Part shown: positions 61,101 through 64,000 of the stretch, piece after piece | How the letters are laid out: every line of letters begins with the position of its first letter | Numbering within the stretch: the stretch's first letter is position 1 | Assembly: GCF_009826975.1 (NCBI RefSeq) | Contig: NZ_WUMO01000008.1 | Location: forward strand, 124,001 to 188,000 | Origin: Flavobacterium sp. HBTb2-11-1 | GTDB taxonomy: Bacteria > Bacteroidota > Bacteroidia > Flavobacteriales > Flavobacteriaceae | Reading direction: 5' to 3' | Length of the DNA: 64,000 nt | Made by a program: the position numbers and the translations under genes | The notes under the pieces: model-generated | Databases searched by the model: none | Told to the model about the DNA's origin: nothing | The model's input: only the letters and a program-made list of their open reading frames with translations

Positions 61101-61289
61101 ACTAGTGCTCACACCGTTTTTGGCTCCTTTTAAATTAACATTAGCCCCTGGAATAGGACCGCTTGCATCAGTTACCGTTCCTGTAACTGTTGTCTGCGCT
61201 TTAGATTGAAATGAAAACGCAAACATCAGCATAAAAAAACATAAACATTTTAAATGTCTCTGTTTACTTGCAGTAAAGTGGTTAGTCAT
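58200..61289 (-). CDS. SusC-family TonB-dependent transporter (unit C)
   Basis: 1029 residues: signal region up to about 32, CarboxypepD-like domain (34-103), TonB box EVVVIGYG (111-118), plug (120-235) with VLDGVPFAGS and ATAIYGSRGANGVILVTT-type motifs, and a barrel ending in NYLFGLNLTF. First gene of the longest unit, it should import decorated xylan fragments processed by the downstream debranching enzymes. The predicted start of transcription lies about 90 bases upstream of the start codon. Confidence 0.95.
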   Translation of the reverse strand: MTNHFTASKQRHLKCLCFFMLMFAFSFQSKAQTTVTGTVTDASGPIPGANVNLKGAKNGVSTSFDGTYSINVPANGVLIFSFIGLKSKEVAVNGQKNINVTLEEDANNLKEVVVIGYGTQIKEAVTGSVASLGGKELNEVPAANITQALQGRLPGVEMTQTSSKPGAAMQIRIRGTRSLTGSNDPLVVLDGVPFAGSIGDINPADIKSVDILKDASATAIYGSRGANGVILVTTLKGKKNQKATFTYNGFSGIKQVFSKYPMMDASKFAALRDYSGLYADGVDEKRNVNTDWQDSLYGSGEMISHDVSVSGGSETGAYNAGLGYYKEESVLPGQSYERFSLRAGLDQQINRSIRIGFNTNSNYSITNGDNIGTGTILQTSPLANPYNADGSLKRTVSMAADDQWVYTRKSIENLGDAYVNLNRAFSSYNNIFAEIKIPGVEGLKYRLNTGLNLRTSNAGYYEGQGVFDVNPTTLSNAAITNGWSTQWLLENLLTYDKTFAQKHTINFVGLYSNEQYTGQSSRVTRNGITSDAFQFYNLGQSEEEAVINPADQDYTQWGLTSYMARLMYSYDNRYFISGTVRSDGSSRLSPGNKWVTYPAVSAGWTLSNESFMRDIKYINLLKLRAGYGETSNQAVSPYATLGALSTRPYNFGSNNSTGVYVTELPNPNLGWEFSTTWNYGLDFGFFNNRLSGTVEYYKTNTKNLLQRVGLPATSGVSSYVANVGETQNKGYEISLNGVILDNPKGVTWSVGVNFYKNENKLVALASGASRDEANNWFVGYNINSIYDYEKVGIWQEGDPYMSILEPGPTGINQQGTVVGSIKVKYTGEYNPDGSPTRAINASDRQIIETDPDFQGGFNTNVTYKGFDFNAVGAFKSGGVLISTLYGGASYMNLLNGRRSNVDVDYWTPDNRDGEFPNPRGIRSGDNPKYMSTMGYFDASYVKIRAMTLGYTLDPNFTKNVGIDKLRLYFTVQNPFVLFSPYHDKSGMDPETNSFGDENQAVASYQRRFSVIGTNTPATRNYLFGLNLTF

Positions 61290-61386
61290 AAAAATTGATT
61301 TAATTATTAAAATTGGTTTTTGTTAGTTAGCTTTTTTACACTTTAAAAGTGAAAATCTAATATCAACTTAATAAGTGTATTTATTA

Positions 61387-61424
61387 CAAATATAGAAAAA
61401 TATCTATCAAACACAATCGGTTGT
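61387..61424 (-). promoter_or_regulatory. Unit C promoter with operator over the -33 box
   Basis: On the minus strand the operator ACAACCGATTGT (61424-61413), flanked to give a 16-bp dyad ACAC...GTGT, contains the -33 TTG; 19 bases later TATATTTG (61394-61387) matches TAnnTTTG. Confidence 0.75.
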
Positions 61425-61733
61425 GTAATTTTTTATTGAGAAGTACAAAAAAAATACAGCTTAAAAAAATAATTCCTTCATAATTAAGCTTAAAAAAATA
61501 AGAATATTATAAAACAAACTATAACGTTGTAGCTATGTTTAATAAAAATTATGCGTTTTTGGGATATTCTTAAAGAAAACATAAAAATGAAAAATTCTGG
61601 TTTTTGATTTGAAAAAATTAAAATCCTTTAGATTACAGGACTGTAAACAAACACAAAAAACCAGTAAAATCGTACATTAAACAGCAGTAACCTGATTTGC
61701 CAATCTTTAAAATTCTTAAAAATTGTCTTTAAA

Positions 61734-61745
61734 GCAATCGATTGT
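61734..61745. promoter_or_regulatory. Distal operator of unit C
   Basis: GCAATCGATTGT, a fully symmetric core CAATCGATTG with one outer base changed, 321 bp upstream of the proximal copy. No -7 box is at the matching distance. It lies 12 bases beyond the regulator terminator. Confidence 0.65.
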
Positions 61746-61757
61746 TTGTTTTAACAA

Positions 61758-61787
61758 AAAAACCTTTCATTTTCATGAAAGGTTTTT
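61758..61787 (-). terminator. Rho-independent terminator of the GH43-regulator unit
   Basis: AAAAACCTTTCAT (61758-61770) and ATGAAAGGTTTTT (61775-61787) form a perfect 13-bp stem with a 4-base loop; both sides are A/T tracts. It lies 214 bases after the regulator stop. Confidence 0.88.
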
Positions 61788-62000
61788 AAACAAATTCTAA
61801 AAAAAACTTTTGTCTTCTCAAGTAATCGCCAATAAAATATTTCTTATATAAATGCAAGAGAGTCGTGACACTAAATCTTCTTAAGTTATTTACATCTATT
61901 ATATTTTTTTAATAAAGACACAAATAACGTTCTTCAGCTATCATATAACTCAAATTAGAAATTAATGATTGTAATTTTACCAAATCACAATAAATTTCTT

Positions 62001-62711
62001 TTAAAAATTAAAATTGAATTTTGCATTCCAAAATATTTCATGTTTTGGCACATTCAAACTATAAAATTCAGCAGCCCTGTTTGAGACGCCTTCTTCTTTT
62101 TCAGCAAGACCTCGAACTAATCTTCTCTGCAAAATCTTTCTTCTAAAATTAGTCTTATTGATTTCAATGCCCAATATTATTTCATACAAATGAATCACTT
62201 GAAGCAAAGTAAACTTTTCGGGCAAAAGATTGAAGCCAACTGCACTGCAACAAATATTCTTTCGCAATTCTTTAATGCTGAAATCAATTACTCCCATATA
62301 TTTTTCCTCTAAATCAGCTATATGGTGTACATCAATCCAGATTACGTTAGATGGCAATTCGTCATCATCAACTTTTTTTTCTTTGTTCACCATTGCATAA
62401 TATCCGATTGAGATATTTTCTTGAAATGATGCTGATGAGTGATAACCAAATGCCCGTAATTGTTCCAAAAAGAAATCCTCTTCTGAAATATATTTTTTCA
62501 AAATCTTTTGTGCCGTTTTTAATATTGTCTCTCCCTCTTCCAAACTCGCACTAGGTAATCTCCAGTTGCCATTCGTTGCATCATTTTCATTTTTGACAAG
62601 CAAAACTTTTAAGCTCCTGTCTTCAAAACAGAATATTACACAGTCAATTTCTATCTTATTTTCTTGACTTAAATTAAAACCTACTCTCTCTTCTGATTCT
62701 TCTTTTTTCAT
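62001..62711 (-). CDS. Nudix-family transcription regulator (NrtR/AraR-like) with winged helix
   Basis: 236 residues: Nudix-fold domain (22-150) and a C-terminal winged helix (160-225, FTLLQVIHLYEIILG). The Nudix box is degenerate: the usual GG reads Ser54-Ala55 and the catalytic REvxEE reads QKILKKY (68-74), so hydrolase activity is unlikely and ligand sensing is expected. Proteins of this type regulate arabinose/pentose genes in Bacteroides (AraR) and NAD or pentose genes elsewhere. It lies 24 bases downstream of a GH43 gene, in a unit whose promoter carries the xylan operator, so it is a good candidate for binding that motif, though the motif also resembles LacI-type operators. Confidence 0.85.
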   Translation of the reverse strand: MKKEESEERVGFNLSQENKIEIDCVIFCFEDRSLKVLLVKNENDATNGNWRLPSASLEEGETILKTAQKILKKYISEEDFFLEQLRAFGYHSSASFQENISIGYYAMVNKEKKVDDDELPSNVIWIDVHHIADLEEKYMGVIDFSIKELRKNICCSAVGFNLLPEKFTLLQVIHLYEIILGIEINKTNFRRKILQRRLVRGLAEKEEGVSNRAAEFYSLNVPKHEIFWNAKFNFNF

Positions 62712-62735
62712 AGAAAATAAAATTAAAACTCCCTT

Positions 62736-63770
62736 TTAATCAAATAATCTTCTTATTCCGTACGGATCAATCGTTACAATCGAACCGTCTTCCAGATACT
62801 CTATCTTGGTCACTTTCATGCTTCGCAAATGCGTCACGCCTTTTGAAAGGCTCGAATCGTGGTAGAACAGATACCATTCCCCTTCCACTTCGCAGATCGA
62901 ATGGTGCGACGTCCAGCCTATCACCGGATTCAGGATTCTTCCCTGATACGTAAACGGCCCGTACGGACTGTCTCCGATTGCATAGCAGATGAAATGCGTG
63001 TCTCCCGTCGAATACGAGAAATAGTATTTTCCGTTGCATTTGTGCACCCACGAAGCCTCAAAAAAACGGCGCGCATTATCCCCTGCCAGAAGCCCATTTC
63101 CGTTTTCGTCCAAAATCTGGATTTCTCTCGGCTCTTCAGCAAACTCGAGCATATCATCTCTTAACAAAGCCACAATCGGCCCCAAGGCTTTTTCGCCCGC
63201 AAGAGGCTCTTCATTGTTTTCATGATATTCATTATTGCGGTATTTCTGAAGCTGTCCGCCCCAGATTCCCCCAAAATAGATGTAATGTTTCCCATCTTCA
63301 TCTTCAAAGACCGCAGGATCGATGCTGTAGCTGCCTTTTATGGCGTCTTTTTCAGGAACAAAAGGTCCGACTGGCGAGTCTGAAACCGCTACGCCGATCT
63401 GGAAAATTCCGCTGGCGCGTTTGGCAGGGAAATACAGATAATACTTTCCGTTCTTATGTGCGGCATCGGGCGCCCACATCTGCTTTTCGGCCCAGGCAAC
63501 GTCATCCACATGCAATGCAACCCCATTGTCGACAGCTTCCGATGAAATGTCCTCCATCGAAAAGACATGGTAATCCTCCATTCCGAAATGGTCGCCGTTG
63601 TCATTAAATGGAATCCCCGCATCGATGTCGTGCGACGGATAAATGTAAATCTTTCCGTTGAATACATGCGCCGAAGGATCGGCGGTGTAGATATGGGAAA
63701 CTAAAGGCTTGGAAATTGCCAGATTGCTTATTTCTTCAAAATTAATGTGTTCAATGCTGTCTTCAGGCAT
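62736..63770 (-). CDS. GH43 glycosidase without a signal peptide
   Basis: 344 residues forming a single propeller with base Asp31 (IYTADPSAHV), modulator Asp151 (SYSIDPAVFEDEDG) and acid Glu238 (RFFEASWVHK). No signal peptide or lipobox is present, unlike the other GH43 proteins here, so it is predicted to be cytoplasmic and to hydrolyse imported xylo- or arabino-oligosaccharides. Its base composition is higher in G+C than its surroundings (28 of 60 in two sampled lines). It is the first gene of unit D and is followed by the Nudix regulator. The start Met could be later, but no later Met fits the propeller. Confidence 0.88.
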   Translation of the reverse strand: MPEDSIEHINFEEISNLAISKPLVSHIYTADPSAHVFNGKIYIYPSHDIDAGIPFNDNGDHFGMEDYHVFSMEDISSEAVDNGVALHVDDVAWAEKQMWAPDAAHKNGKYYLYFPAKRASGIFQIGVAVSDSPVGPFVPEKDAIKGSYSIDPAVFEDEDGKHYIYFGGIWGGQLQKYRNNEYHENNEEPLAGEKALGPIVALLRDDMLEFAEEPREIQILDENGNGLLAGDNARRFFEASWVHKCNGKYYFSYSTGDTHFICYAIGDSPYGPFTYQGRILNPVIGWTSHHSICEVEGEWYLFYHDSSLSKGVTHLRSMKVTKIEYLEDGSIVTIDPYGIRRLFD

Positions 63771-63922
63771 AGTGATATTTTTCTTTAATAATTAACTTCT
63801 TCTTTCTTTCAGTTCCGTTTCGGTGAAATCTAAAAATTCTGTGAACTGAATTTTATTCTCTTTGCTTGGCTATGCAATTGTCTCTTTTTTCACAATCGCT
63901 AGGATAATAGTTTCAGAAATGG

Positions 63923-63961
63923 CAAAAATAATATTGTTTCCTGATAAAAACAATCGGTTGT
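63923..63961 (-). promoter_or_regulatory. Unit D promoter with operator over the -33 box
   Basis: On the minus strand the operator ACAACCGATTGT (63961-63950) contains the -33 TTG; 20 bases later TATTTTTG (63930-63923) matches TAnnTTTG. Any distal operator would lie about 300 bases beyond it, outside the window. Confidence 0.7.
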
Positions 63962-64000
63962 GTAAAATTATACAAAAAAACATACTATGCAAATTTAGTT

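Larger units (their letters stand above)
61290..62000. other. Promoter region of unit C and 3' region of the Nudix regulator gene
   Basis: It contains the unit C promoter with operator (61387-61424), a distal operator (61734-61745), the terminator of the regulator unit (61758-61787) and AT-rich spacer. No further coding potential is seen. Confidence 0.7.

Noticed and set aside
62001-62711. Annotation as an active Nudix hydrolase
   Set aside because: The Nudix box lacks the Gly-Gly and the catalytic Glu residues, and a winged helix follows.

Overview
The window looks like a chromosomal segment of a low-GC member of the Bacteroidota, most likely a Flavobacterium or close relative. Evidence: four SusC/SusD pairs, Bacteroidota-type TAnnTTTG -7 promoter boxes, absence of Shine-Dalgarno sequences, many SPII lipoprotein signals, and the kinds of glycoside hydrolases present. 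No rRNA, tRNA, CRISPR array, transposase or phage gene was seen.

Region 1 (1-12052) is a stress block. It encodes a response regulator fused to a CRP/FNR-type DNA-binding protein, a small heat-shock protein, an ATP-cone/nuclease-like protein coupled to a metallo-beta-lactamase/beta-CASP hydrolase, an OsmC-like protein, a GSP17M-like membrane protein, three triple-BON proteins, small membrane proteins, a tandem universal stress protein, two lipoproteins, a LOG-family protein and an outer-membrane beta-barrel. At least six copies of a CRP-like palindrome TGA-N6-TCA lie in its intergenic regions. One 19-base stretch is identical at 1063-1081 and, inverted, at 8286-8304. The fusion regulator encoded first is the obvious candidate to read these sites.

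Region 2 (12657-64000) is a large xylan-utilisation locus, all on the minus strand, in four transcription units. Unit A (22085 down to 12722): SusC, SusD, GH43, GH8 and two esterases. Unit B (35393 to 22676): SusC, SusD, SusC, SusD, a surface-glycan-binding lipoprotein and a GH10 with an inserted CBM, which is the gene order of the Bacteroides xus core. Unit C (61289 to 36104): SusC, SusD, GH43, an SGNH esterase, a CE6-CE1-CE1 fusion, GH115, GH95, GH127, three GH43 and GH97. Unit D (63770 to 62001): a GH43 without a signal peptide and a Nudix-type transcription regulator. Together they would cut the xylan backbone (GH10, GH8, GH43) and remove arabinose, methylglucuronate, galactose, acetyl and feruloyl decorations, fitting a highly substituted glucuronoarabinoxylan.

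The most interesting signal is regulatory. Each of the four units has a promoter whose -33 TTG is embedded in a 12-bp palindrome ACAAYCGRTTGT, 18-20 bp from a TAnnTTTG box. Units A, B and C each carry a second, promoter-less copy 311, 300 and 321 bp further upstream, spacings that differ by about one DNA turn. This predicts a dedicated looping regulon for xylan use. The only regulator gene in the locus is the Nudix/winged-helix protein of unit D; no hybrid two-component sensor is present in the window.
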